Positions 44,335 through 52,059 of a stretch of 64,000 bases of DNA are shown here, piece by piece. The notes under the pieces are model-generated. The model was not told the DNA's origin. It worked only from the letters and a program-made list of their open reading frames with translations, and made no database searches. Each line of letters begins with the position of its first letter. Within the stretch, counting starts at the first letter, position 1. Source of the stretch: an uncultured Clostridia bacterium (lineage in GTDB: Bacteria > Bacillota > Clostridia > TANB77 > CAG-508); assembly GCA_944388805.1 (NCBI GenBank), contig CALXKE010000008.1, forward strand, positions 1 to 64,000, read 5' to 3'. A program made the position numbers and the translations under genes.

Positions 44335-45030
44335 ATGAAAAAATTTATTAAAATAATAATATTTGCGATTTCGATTTTTTTAGGATATTTAGTTAATATT
44401 ATTGCACCACAATTTAATGTTGAATTTACTACATTCATAGGATTTTTCTTTGGGATAACTATTTCAGTTTATGGTATTTTAATACTTTTAGACATTATAT
44501 GTGATGATACTTTTTTAGATATAACACCTATAGTTGGTTTAATTTCAATAGCAATTGGAACATATTATTATGTAAGTGAAGGTTTTGAACATTGGGTAAT
44601 GGGACTGTTTACTATGTTATTTTTAGTATTTGAGGTAGCAATAATTACAATACCTTTAGCAATTATTTATATGCTTTTGGATAATATAAAATATAAAATT
44701 ACAATGAGTAAGTATAAAAATAGTGGTTATTCAGGTGACTATACATCAGATTATTCAAGTAGTTATTCTAAAAATAATACTAAAAAAAGCAATCCAATTT
44801 TTGGAGGAGTTTCAACAACCTTTTTCAAAAATGGTAATAAGGCAACATCTATGGATGTAGGAGGAACAATAAAAGAATATTCTGGAATTTCAAAAGTAGG
44901 AGAATTGAAAAATAGCAATGGAGAAAAAATAGGAACATCAACAACATATGATTTAGGTTTTGGAATAAGCAAAACTATATATAAAGACAAAGATGGAAAA
45001 GAAATAGATAGTACTACATATAAGTGGTAA
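44335..45030 (+). CDS. Membrane protein with polar C-terminal tail
   Basis: A 231-residue protein with four membrane helices in the first 120 residues and a Ser/Tyr/Gly-rich tail (YSGDYTSDYSSSYSK) leading to a small domain (KIGTSTTYDLGFGISKTIYK). The tail resembles those of the proteins at 33725 and 43212. It is the first gene after leader 8. The function is unknown. Confidence 0.62.
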   Translation: MKKFIKIIIFAISIFLGYLVNIIAPQFNVEFTTFIGFFFGITISVYGILILLDIICDDTFLDITPIVGLISIAIGTYYYVSEGFEHWVMGLFTMLFLVFEVAIITIPLAIIYMLLDNIKYKITMSKYKNSGYSGDYTSDYSSSYSKNNTKKSNPIFGGVSTTFFKNGNKATSMDVGGTIKEYSGISKVGELKNSNGEKIGTSTTYDLGFGISKTIYKDKDGKEIDSTTYKW

Positions 45031-45090
45031 CTTAAAGGAACAATACAATAGAATAATGATGAAAAATAATATTATGAAGGGGAGAAAAAA

Positions 45091-45468
45091 ATGAAAAATA
45101 AAATTTGGAGAGTAGTAATTGTAATGATTTTAGGAGCAATGTTACTCATTCTAACTGGTTGTGGAGATAGTGAATTTATTAAGGAGTTGAAACAATCTAA
45201 TTTTGTATATTTAGGAAAAGAAACAGAATATACATGGGATCAAGCAACTAAAGCTGTAATGAAAAACGTACAATGGTCAGAATATACAGAAAATAATTAT
45301 GATTATGTAATGATTGCGGGAACAGAAAAATCAACAGGAAAGCATATAGAAATAATTTACCAAGTACAGTCTGGAGGAAATTTGATGAGGTCAGCAATAA
45401 ATGTTGACGATAAAAAGCATTATGATACATATTTTGATGATTTGTTTAAAGATTTAGTAGAAGAATAG
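45091..45468 (+). CDS. Small lipoprotein (paralogue of the 42731 product)
   Basis: A 125-residue lipoprotein with LTGC lipobox (C24). The mature domain (YTWDQATKAVMKNVQWSEYT, VMIAGTEKSTGKHIEIIYQV) parallels the lipoprotein at 42731. The ribosome binding site is AAGGGGAG. The function is unknown. Confidence 0.75.
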   Translation: MKNKIWRVVIVMILGAMLLILTGCGDSEFIKELKQSNFVYLGKETEYTWDQATKAVMKNVQWSEYTENNYDYVMIAGTEKSTGKHIEIIYQVQSGGNLMRSAINVDDKKHYDTYFDDLFKDLVEE

Positions 45469-45481
45469 GGAGGAACTCATA

Positions 45482-45874
45482 ATGAATAATGAAGTAGATG
45501 TAAATAAAATAATAGAACCTATGAAAAAAGAAGTAAAAAGACCAGTAATGAAAGCACTATCTATGATTTTAATACCATTAAGTATATGCTTAATTCTAAT
45601 AATATCATGTATATATTTAAGTTACTATATGAAAATTTTTAAGGAAGCAACGCTTACAGAAGAAGATTGGAAAAAATATGAAGTTAATGAAGATAATGCA
45701 CTATATGGAGATCGTGCTGGATGTGGTAGTTACGAAGAGTATAAAGAAAAGGTATGGGAAGAGCAAGGGTATGCTGAAATTCCATTTATACCAATTATTT
45801 TGATAACAATAGGAATAGGTGCTTTTGGAATTATTGCTAGAAATTCATATAAAAAAGGTCAAGAGGAGGGGTAA
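45482..45874 (+). CDS. Two-TM membrane protein
   Basis: A 130-residue protein with membrane helices at about 20-46 and 100-120 and a polar loop containing RAGCGSYEEYKEKVWEEQG. It starts 13 bp after the lipoprotein gene and ends 3 bp before the zinc-ribbon gene, so the three are cotranscribed. No family recognised. Confidence 0.6.
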   Translation: MNNEVDVNKIIEPMKKEVKRPVMKALSMILIPLSICLILIISCIYLSYYMKIFKEATLTEEDWKKYEVNEDNALYGDRAGCGSYEEYKEKVWEEQGYAEIPFIPIILITIGIGAFGIIARNSYKKGQEEG

Positions 45875-45877
45875 GCA

Positions 45878-46072
45878 ATGAGTTATTTATCTTTAATGTT
45901 GATTGAAGTAATATTAGGTTGTTCTGCAGTAGGAGTAGGTATATATACAATAACTAATATTTATGAAGCTATTGTAAATTATAAACAACCAGAGCTATTT
46001 TGTGAAAAATGTGGAAGAAGATTAACAAAGAAAATGAAAAAATGTCCAAAATGCAAAGTTAAGTTAAAATAA
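45878..46072 (+). CDS. Small membrane protein with C-terminal zinc ribbon
   Basis: A 64-residue protein: one membrane helix (about 5-30) and a zinc ribbon FCEKCGRRLTKKMKKCPKCK with two CxxC knuckles. It has a GAGGAGGGG site. It is the last gene of module 8 and of the lipoprotein cargo. Confidence 0.7.
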   Translation: MSYLSLMLIEVILGCSAVGVGIYTITNIYEAIVNYKQPELFCEKCGRRLTKKMKKCPKCKVKLK

Positions 46073-46082
46073 ATATATAAAT

Positions 46083-46125
46083 AAAAAGTAATTGAGATAT
46101 ATACATTTCAATTACTTTTCTTTTC
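46083..46125. terminator. Bidirectional terminator between cargo and repressor genes
   Basis: AAAAGTAATTGA and TCAATTACTTTT form a 12-bp stem with A and T runs on opposite sides. It can end both the plus-strand cargo operon and the minus-strand XRE gene, whose stop codon lies in the stem. Confidence 0.85.
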
Positions 46126-46375
46126 TATTTTTCAACCAATCCTTTGCTTCAACATCTTTAAATCTTTTATCAGCAAAAAAATCAGATAAATTAGTACCTA
46201 AGCCTTCACAGATATAAAGTAGATTTTCTAATCGAATTGTTTTTGTCTTTCTATTAAGAAAAAGTGCAAGAGTAGAACTATATACACCAGAAAGACTTTC
46301 TAATTTATATATCGAAATATTTTTTTCATGCATTAATTCTTTAATCTTTAATGCCACTAAATCTGAAAATTCCAT
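46112..46375 (-). CDS. XRE-family transcriptional regulator
   Basis: An 87-residue protein that is essentially one Cro/C1-type helix-turn-helix: LVALKIKELMHEKNISIYKL, SGVYSSTLALFLNRKTKTIR, LENLLYICEGLGTNLSDFF. It is transcribed opposite to its surroundings and is probably an ICE repressor. The inverted repeat at 46424-46441 lies about 50 bp upstream and may be its operator. Confidence 0.88.
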   Translation of the reverse strand: MEFSDLVALKIKELMHEKNISIYKLESLSGVYSSTLALFLNRKTKTIRLENLLYICEGLGTNLSDFFADKRFKDVEAKDWLKNRKEK

Positions 46376-46423
46376 AACTTATTATCCTTTCGGAACAATT
46401 CTATCAAAATATATTCCAAAAAC

Positions 46424-46441
46424 CTCTCAATAAATTGAGAG
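46424..46441. repeat. 7-bp inverted repeat upstream of the XRE gene
   Basis: CTCTCAA-taaa-TTGAGAG. It is a candidate operator for the adjacent XRE protein. Confidence 0.45.
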
Positions 46442-46672
46442 AAAATGTAAAAAAATGGTTTAAAATTAAAAAGGATATGATATAATAAACAAAAATATGA
46501 AAAAATGAACGAACTAAAGAAATGGAACAAGAAATGTTATATTATATGAACAAACTAAAATGAAGGGGGGGAAATCATATAATGTAAAATGAATAAAATA
46601 GAATATGTGATAATTCACATATTCCAAAAATCAAAAATATATAATTAGTTTAAGTTGTAAAATAAGATATAA
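46442..46672. repeat. Intergenic region between two repressor genes, with palindrome
   Basis: No gene of useful length. It includes GAATATGTGA-taat-TCACATATTC (46601-46624), a perfect 10-bp inverted repeat, and a possible plus-strand -10 (TATAAT near 46480). The palindrome could be an operator or the terminator of the downstream minus-strand XRE gene. Confidence 0.5.
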
Positions 46673-46930
46673 CTAATCAAATAGGTTATCAGTATTTTCA
46701 AATAGTTGGTCAAAAGTTACACCTAAGACTTTAGCAAAAGCAACAATTTCAAAATCTTTTAATAGTAATTTTTCATTTTCAATTAAAGAAATATCTGAAT
46801 GGTAAATGTCGACACCTAATAATGCTATTTTGTCAGACAATTCTCTTTGTGATAAGTCATTTAGTATTCTATATTTTTTAATGTTCTTACCAATAACATT
46901 TGACCTACCATTTAATTTTTTTACTTGCAT
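46673..46930 (-). CDS. XRE-family transcriptional regulator
   Basis: An 85-residue Cro/C1-type helix-turn-helix protein: GKNIKKYRILNDLSQRELSD, HSDISLIENEKLLLKDFEIV, FAKVLGVTFDQLFE. It is divergent from the AbrB-like gene at 47040, so it may repress both itself and the replication/recombination block. ICE lysogeny-type control is inferred from this arrangement. Confidence 0.88.
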   Translation of the reverse strand: MQVKKLNGRSNVIGKNIKKYRILNDLSQRELSDKIALLGVDIYHSDISLIENEKLLLKDFEIVAFAKVLGVTFDQLFENTDNLFD

Positions 46931-47039
46931 GATACGAAATCCTTTCCATATTAGTTATTATGATATATTTTACAATATTTTATTCTAAAATTTGGTAGAC
47001 TATTTCTAGCAAAAAATAAAAAGATAGGAAAAGTAAAAG

Positions 47040-47792
47040 ATGGAAGAAAAAAGTAAAATAATTAAAGAAATATGTCAGAAACAGAATTTTGAAAAAATGT
47101 TATTAAGCATAAAAAGCATAAATAAAAATAACAGTATAAGTAAGACCCTTGAAAAATTAGAAGAAAGAAAAAACATAGATTCTAAATTAAAAAGAGAGAT
47201 TTATCAAGACATATTTGATTATATTGACTATATGAATACATGCTATAAAAAGGAAGTCAAAAATATTTTTATAAAAGGAATACAAGCTACAATTGCACAA
47301 TTATGTGAAAATCCTATATTAGATTCGATATCTAATATGAAAGATGAAATACAAATGAAAGAAGGAATAGAAATGAGTGAATTAGAACATTTAATAGAAA
47401 ACATTAAAACAGATGGAATAGATAGAGATTTGGATGAGTTGGGACGAATCGTTATACCATCTGATTATAGAAATGGAAAAGTAATAGAGGGAGAAACACC
47501 AGTAAAAATACATAATATAGGGAAATATGTTGTCATTGAGATATTAGAAGGTAAAGCAAAAAAGCATCAAAAGAAATTTGATGGTTTAGGTAGAGTGGTA
47601 GTACCAATTGAAATGAGGAATGACTTAAAATGGAAAACAAAGGATAAGATAAAAATATGGGATAGTGGAAAATATTTTATTTTACAAAAAGTAAGAAGAG
47701 AATGTATATTTTGTGGAGAAAGCAATAATCTTATAAAATATCGAAATGAGTTATTATGCAAAAAGTGTAAGCAGGAATTGAAAGCAATGTGA
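47040..47792 (+). CDS. Transcriptional regulator with two AbrB-type domains and a zinc ribbon
   Basis: A 250-residue protein. The N-terminal 125 residues are helical. Two SpoVT/AbrB-type DNA-binding units follow: DLDELGRIVIPSDYRN (about 133) and KFDGLGRVVVPIEMRNDLKW (about 179). The second is followed by RECIFCGESNNL and CKKC, the zinc-binding tail seen in some AbrB-like proteins. Two units in one chain are unusual because AbrB normally dimerises. It probably controls ICE genes according to growth phase. Confidence 0.8.
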   Translation: MEEKSKIIKEICQKQNFEKMLLSIKSINKNNSISKTLEKLEERKNIDSKLKREIYQDIFDYIDYMNTCYKKEVKNIFIKGIQATIAQLCENPILDSISNMKDEIQMKEGIEMSELEHLIENIKTDGIDRDLDELGRIVIPSDYRNGKVIEGETPVKIHNIGKYVVIEILEGKAKKHQKKFDGLGRVVVPIEMRNDLKWKTKDKIKIWDSGKYFILQKVRRECIFCGESNNLIKYRNELLCKKCKQELKAM

Positions 47793-47832
47793 TTAATGTT
47801 ACTATAAGCAGTGGCTAGGAGGGAATGACAGT

Positions 47833-48156
47833 ATGAGTTCTGATGATAACATTACTTTAGTAGATAAATTAATAAATTTCATAGAAAAAGATAAACTAAA
47901 TAAAGGACAAAAAAAGAGATTATTAAAAGTTATCTATAGTATTGAAAATGCTACCAAAATTCAAATAGATAGATTTGTATTGTTTTATGGATTGAAGCAG
48001 GATAGGCAAAAATTTACACAAATATCAAAAATATATAATTGTTCTTCGAGTGCAATTAGAGGGTCAGTTATTACTGTAAGGAATAAATTATCGAGATATG
48101 AACATGTAATGAAAGTAGTAGAAAAGATAGTCAAACAATGTGAAAAAATAGAATAA
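47833..48156 (+). CDS. Sigma-factor-like helix-turn-helix protein
   Basis: A 107-residue protein with a C-terminal helix-turn-helix of sigma-70 region 4 type (FTQISKIYNCSSSAIRGSVITVRNKL). It lacks region 2. It lies 40 bp after the AbrB-like gene with a GGAGGG site. It could be a positive regulator of element genes, but this is inference. Confidence 0.5.
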   Translation: MSSDDNITLVDKLINFIEKDKLNKGQKKRLLKVIYSIENATKIQIDRFVLFYGLKQDRQKFTQISKIYNCSSSAIRGSVITVRNKLSRYEHVMKVVEKIVKQCEKIE

Positions 48157-48244
48157 TTCATAAAATTTACATAAAATCAGAAAATCCTATTGTGAGAAGT
48201 AAAATAAAATGTTATACTATAAAAGCTTGAAAGGGTTGATTGTA

Positions 48245-48622
48245 ATGAACATAATTTATAATAGTAAAGAAGTAGATGAATTACCAAATGGAACAATCAC
48301 ATTATATGAAGATATGAATGAGAATTTAAGTATCATTTTAAAGGACAATCATATAGAAAATGTTAAAAGCATAGAATTATTTCATTTTTTAAAAGAGAAT
48401 AATGAAATTATCACGATAATTTTAAATGGGCAAAAAATATATCATGCAACTCTAGGAAGATATAAAGAAGATATAATGATTATTAAAAAACTAAAAAAGA
48501 TGAGAAAAGTAAATGTAATCGTCTGGGCAAAAGATAAAAGCATTTTTCCAGTCGTACTTGTGAAGTATAAAAAGATAAAAGAGAAAGATTTAAAAATAAT
48601 TATGGATACAATAAATTCATAA
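48245..48622 (+). CDS. Hypothetical protein
   Basis: A 125-residue soluble alpha/beta protein (ITLYEDMNENLSIILKDNHI, NVIVWAKDKSIFPVVLVKYK). The start at 48245 is the second candidate; an upstream start at 48209 would add 12 residues. No family recognised. Confidence 0.5.
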   Translation: MNIIYNSKEVDELPNGTITLYEDMNENLSIILKDNHIENVKSIELFHFLKENNEIITIILNGQKIYHATLGRYKEDIMIIKKLKKMRKVNVIVWAKDKSIFPVVLVKYKKIKEKDLKIIMDTINS

Positions 48623-48687
48623 AAGCATTGATATGTAAGCAATAGAAAAATTTTAGTGTATATATTTTTTTATTACAGAAATTGTAT

Positions 48688-48919
48688 TATAATTTGTATG
48701 TATTCAAAAATAGTTACTATAAAATCATTTATAGTAATACCTGTTATCAGGGTAAGCTGATTTATCAGCATAACTTTGCATTAAGCAAAGGTAAAGTAAG
48801 TAGCACTTTATTTATTATGCCACTTATAGTCTAATCACAGCTATAGGGGGAATTGTGCTTAAAATGAAATAGAGTAGAAAAATAGCAAGTAAGAGAAATC
48901 TTAACTTGTTATTTTTTTA
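48688..48919 (+). ncRNA. Structured leader/attenuator before the replication block
   Basis: A -10 TATAAT (48688-48693) precedes a series of hairpins: TTACTATAAA/TTTATAGTAA (48714-48737), GTTAT...GCTGA-ttta-TCAGC...ATAAC (48743-48774), CTTTGC/GCAAAG (48774-48790), and a terminator AATAGCAAGT...AACTTGTTATT with T-run (48881-48918). The 5' arm ACTATAA can also pair with TTATAGT near 48825, so two states are possible. It is unlike the CA leaders. No known riboswitch consensus was recognised. About 375 bp here are gene-free. Confidence 0.6.
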
Positions 48920-48947
48920 TCTAAAAAATGAAAGGAGGGTAGTTCAT

Positions 48948-49013
48948 TTGTTTTTGAATACAAATAATAGAAATTTAATAAAAAAGGAGGGAAAGTTATT
49001 TGAAAACATTTAA
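48948..49013 (+). CDS. Possible 21-residue leader peptide
   Basis: TTG start with AAAGGAGGG about 8 nt upstream, encoding LFLNTNNRNLIKKEGKLFENI (21 residues, listed as two parts: LFLNTNNRNL and IKKEGKLFENI). It ends by overlapping the start of the next gene, which has its own AAAGGAGGG. Translational coupling is possible, but the peptide may not be real. Confidence 0.25.
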   Translation: MFLNTNNRNLIKKEGKLFENI

Positions 49014-49359
49014 CTATGAATCTAATTGTGTAAAATACAAAGACTGTTTTTTTGATATGAACGAATATGAAAAAGGAAAAATAAGTTTAGCCATATATGG
49101 ATATGTAGAAAACAATCCAGATATATCGTATATTTCAAATTTAACAGTTAATGTAGCAGAAATATTGCCAAGTAATCAAGTTGTCATTGATAATGATGCT
49201 AATACAAATATCATTAGTTTTTTATTAGAATTAGGTATCGTCAAAAGAATAGTAAAAAGGATTGCTGTGAAATTTTTACTTTTACCAGTTGTAGAATTAG
49301 ATTTAGAAAAGCTAAAAGAATATTGTTATGATAAGGAGGAATTAAGATATGCTAGTTAG
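49000..49359 (+). CDS. DUF4313-like ICE protein (copy 1)
   Basis: A 119-residue protein read from TTG with AAAGGAGGG. The motif KYKDCFFDMNEYEKGKISLA (shortened) and FLLELGIVKRI matches the protein at 58614 in order (KYKNCFFEVGNY, FLEKLGIVEEI). Proteins of this type, similar to DUF4313, are common in conjugative elements of Clostridia. Their function is unknown. Confidence 0.6.
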   Translation: MKTFNYESNCVKYKDCFFDMNEYEKGKISLAIYGYVENNPDISYISNLTVNVAEILPSNQVVIDNDANTNIISFLLELGIVKRIVKRIAVKFLLLPVVELDLEKLKEYCYDKEELRYAS

Positions 49360-49585
49360 CCATTCTTGGTGTGAAGAAATTGCCAAAGAGATTATTGGAG
49401 AATTTGAAAAGCTACTATGTAATAATGATGTAAAAATCAATAATCGAAATCCAGAAGAAAATCAATTCAAAAGTGAAAGTTCATATATCAATAATAAAGA
49501 TTATGATGTGTTAAAAGAAAAAATTGTAAAAGAGTTATTGAATCTTGTAGATTATGCAGAGTACAACACAGAAAAAGTTGCATAA
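49349..49585 (+). CDS. Small hypothetical protein
   Basis: A 78-residue acidic helical protein overlapping the previous gene by 11 nt (ATAAGGAGG site). Ends LNLVDYAEYNTEKVA. No family recognised. Confidence 0.5.
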   Translation: MLVSHSWCEEIAKEIIGEFEKLLCNNDVKINNRNPEENQFKSESSYINNKDYDVLKEKIVKELLNLVDYAEYNTEKVA

Positions 49586-49601
49586 GAGAAAGGAGAAATT
49601 T

Positions 49602-50663
49602 ATGAAGATTGAAAATCTTGTAAGAGATAAAATTATTGCAAATATAAAGATTGGAACAAAAGGAGCAAACGGCTTACCTAAAAAATTACCATATTTTAAT
49701 GTAGAAAAGGATAAAGTTACATCAGGACAAATGGTAGAAATTTTTAAAAAATTATACCCAGATAAACCTACAAAGTTAAAAATAATGTTTACATCAGAAG
49801 ATCCATTTAATTTCAAATATAAAAGATATGTAAATGGAAAAGTGGTGTGTATAGGAAATGACAGTAAAGCAATTACCATAGGAAAAGATGAAAAAAATAG
49901 AAATACGCAAATAGAAATAGAATGTAATCAAAATTGTAAACAAAGAGTCATGGGAACTTGCAAGTTGGTTGGAAGTTTGAAATTTGTTTTAGTGGGAATT
50001 GATGCAGGAGGCTTATGGAAAATTACAACAAGTGGAGGATGGTCACTTTCTAATATAGCTACAGAAATTGTAAAATTAAAACAAGCAAATATTTCTATCA
50101 AAGGTGTTCCATTTGATTTAACATTATCAGAACATGAGAGTATTGGCTATGGAGTATATTATAGTTTAAATCTATCTATGTCAGATACTGTTCCTAAATT
50201 AACAGGAGATGTAGTAGAAGAAAAGCAGATAGAAGAAAAAGAACCTAAAAAACAATTGATAGAGGGAAAAGGTGAGGTAATTGTAGAACAAGAAGAAATG
50301 ACTCCTGAAGAAAATAATAAAACTATAAAAACAGAAAAAACATCAAATTCAAATGTGGAAGAAAAACCAAAAGAGGATTTTTCAAATTATTTGACACTAA
50401 AAAAATTTATGCCAACTATTATTGGTAAAGGAAAATTTATAAAGATTATATTTCAAGATATTAATTCACAAGATGTTGAATATATATTACATCCAAAAGC
50501 AAATCAAGAAATATTAAAATATGGCTCAGGCACTGTTGTAGAAATGAAAAATTCTAAAATTGAAATGGAAAGAAATATTCTTTGTGAATATGTAATTAAA
50601 AGTATAGTAGAGCCAGATGGTACACAAAAAAATATAGAAAATAAATTAAAAGAAGCAGTTTAA
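49602..50663 (+). CDS. gp3-type recombination directionality factor-like protein
   Basis: A 353-residue protein. The N-terminal two-thirds (LPKKLPYFNVEKDKV, KLKIMFTSEDPFNFKYKRY, a C-x3-C...C cluster, VLVGIDAGGLWKITTSGGWS) follows the layout of phage gp3/RDF-like proteins that let a serine integrase catalyse excision: a short N-terminal region, a beta domain interrupted by cysteines, then G-W-K-TS-G. The C-terminal 130 residues are a charged linker and a small domain. This fits an ICE integrated at rumA by a serine recombinase. ATG 49602 has AAAGGAGAAA. The assignment rests on pattern similarity. Confidence 0.5.
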   Translation: MKIENLVRDKIIANIKIGTKGANGLPKKLPYFNVEKDKVTSGQMVEIFKKLYPDKPTKLKIMFTSEDPFNFKYKRYVNGKVVCIGNDSKAITIGKDEKNRNTQIEIECNQNCKQRVMGTCKLVGSLKFVLVGIDAGGLWKITTSGGWSLSNIATEIVKLKQANISIKGVPFDLTLSEHESIGYGVYYSLNLSMSDTVPKLTGDVVEEKQIEEKEPKKQLIEGKGEVIVEQEEMTPEENNKTIKTEKTSNSNVEEKPKEDFSNYLTLKKFMPTIIGKGKFIKIIFQDINSQDVEYILHPKANQEILKYGSGTVVEMKNSKIEMERNILCEYVIKSIVEPDGTQKNIENKLKEAV

Positions 50664-50686
50664 TATGGAGATTAAACTACTTTTTT
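50656..50686 (+). terminator. Intrinsic terminator
   Basis: AGTTTAAT and ATTAAACT form a stem overlapping the stop codon, followed by TTTTTT. Confidence 0.7.
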
Positions 50687-50718
50687 CAATTTTGTAATAA
50701 TAAGAAAGGAATTTAAAA

Positions 50719-50886
50719 ATGTTAAAGTTAATAAAAAAATCCCTAATCATATTACTACTTTTATTTATAAACATTATAGTTTTATTATCTAAAAGTATAT
50801 ACAATTTTTATGAAAAAAACAAGACTAAAATAAAAAAATATGCAAAAAATTTTCACATTGCATTAAAGGAAGAATTAACTAAATGA
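50719..50886 (+). CDS. Small single-TM protein
   Basis: A 55-residue protein with an N-terminal membrane helix (about 8-27, LIILLLLFINIIVLL core) and a basic helical tail. The ribosome binding site is AGAAAGGAA. It lies 12 bp before the next gene. No family recognised. Confidence 0.5.
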   Translation: MLKLIKKSLIILLLLFINIIVLLSKSIYNFYEKNKTKIKKYAKNFHIALKEELTK

Positions 50887-50897
50887 GGATATAAGAT

Positions 50898-51467
50898 ATG
50901 AGAAATAAATATAACTATGATGAATTAGTGGTAGTAAATGGTATAGGAAAATTATATGGGAAAGTGAAAAATAAACTAGGATTTATTAAAGAGAAAGATC
51001 CATTTTTTCAAGATTACTATGTAGATTTAATATTTGGTAAAAAAGATTGGTTTAAAGAGAAAAATTTGAAAAGGGTATTAGGAACAAAGAAAAATAAAGT
51101 AGAAAAATATCAAATTAGATTATGTACGACTAAAGAGGGATATGAAATACTAGAAGCCAATATCAAAAAGCAAGAGCCAATTAATAATAATAAATTAAAA
51201 CAAATAAGTATTCATAGAAATTTTCAAAAAGATAATAAACAATACAAGATTTTAGGTTGGAACTCTGTATATTGGCCTGTTAGTAATAAAAGTGTTCTGA
51301 TTATAGAGAATACACTAAAAACATTTAGAAAGCTTAATATTCCTTACCAATATATGATATTAAATGAGGAAAATATCATTGACATAGAAATTTATCAATT
51401 TATTGAAAATGATAGTAATGTTGATATATTTTGGATTGAAAGAAAAATAAAAATGAAAAAGTTGTAA
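50898..51467 (+). CDS. Hypothetical basic protein
   Basis: A 189-residue lysine-rich protein (FIKEKDPFFQDYYVDLIFGK, KYKILGWNSVYWPVSNKSVL). It has a beta-rich N-terminal half and is probably a nucleic-acid-associated component of the replication block. I do not recognise the family. Ribosome binding site GAGGATATAAG. Confidence 0.5.
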   Translation: MRNKYNYDELVVVNGIGKLYGKVKNKLGFIKEKDPFFQDYYVDLIFGKKDWFKEKNLKRVLGTKKNKVEKYQIRLCTTKEGYEILEANIKKQEPINNNKLKQISIHRNFQKDNKQYKILGWNSVYWPVSNKSVLIIENTLKTFRKLNIPYQYMILNEENIIDIEIYQFIENDSNVDIFWIERKIKMKKL

Positions 51468-51501
51468 CCACTTAATAATAGTGGTAGAAAGGAAAAAGAT
51501 A

Positions 51502-52044
51502 ATGATTGCAAGTAAAATACTAAATGTAATGAATAAGATAGGACCTATCATAAAAGATAAGACAAATGAAGAAAAGGGATTTGATTATGCTTCACTTGCC
51601 AATATTGTTATTAAAGCTAGAGAAGCAATGATTGAAGAAAAAATAATTGTAATTCCATTAAAGGTAGAGCAAATTATGCAAAGAGAAAATAATATTGTAC
51701 TTAGCATGATATATAGATTTTATGATACGGAACCAAATGAAAAAGGAGAATGTGATTATATTGATGTCAATATGCCCGGAGAAGGAATGGATAAAGAAGG
51801 ATGGTCAATTTACAAAGCTCTTTCTGGAGCATATAAATATGCAATCACACAAACCTTTGCTATACCAACAATTGATGATGCAGAAAAATCGAAATTGGAT
51901 AATAATAATGAAAATGACTCAAATGAAAATGAAGAAAATACACCAATCATACCAAATGGGTCATTAGATGAAAACCAAGTAGAAGAAGTATTAGGAAGTC
52001 CAACTATTGAAAATTATAAGAGTATATTTAATTTGGAAGAATAA
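51502..52044 (+). CDS. ERF-family single-strand annealing protein
   Basis: A 180-residue ERF/Sak-like protein: GFDYASLANIVIKAREAM, a central beta region and DKEGWSIYKALSGAYKYAIT...IPTIDDAEKS. ERF proteins anneal complementary single strands in phage and ICE recombination. The C-terminus is acidic, Asn-rich. It is paired with the downstream SbcC-like ATPase. ATG 51502 has AAAGGAAAA upstream. Confidence 0.82.
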   Translation: MIASKILNVMNKIGPIIKDKTNEEKGFDYASLANIVIKAREAMIEEKIIVIPLKVEQIMQRENNIVLSMIYRFYDTEPNEKGECDYIDVNMPGEGMDKEGWSIYKALSGAYKYAITQTFAIPTIDDAEKSKLDNNNENDSNENEENTPIIPNGSLDENQVEEVLGSPTIENYKSIFNLEE

Positions 52045-52059
52045 TGAAAGGAGAATATC

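Noticed and set aside
46806..46988. Plus-strand 60-codon frame overlapping the second XRE gene
   Set aside because: It is antisense to a clear helix-turn-helix gene and has no ribosome binding site.
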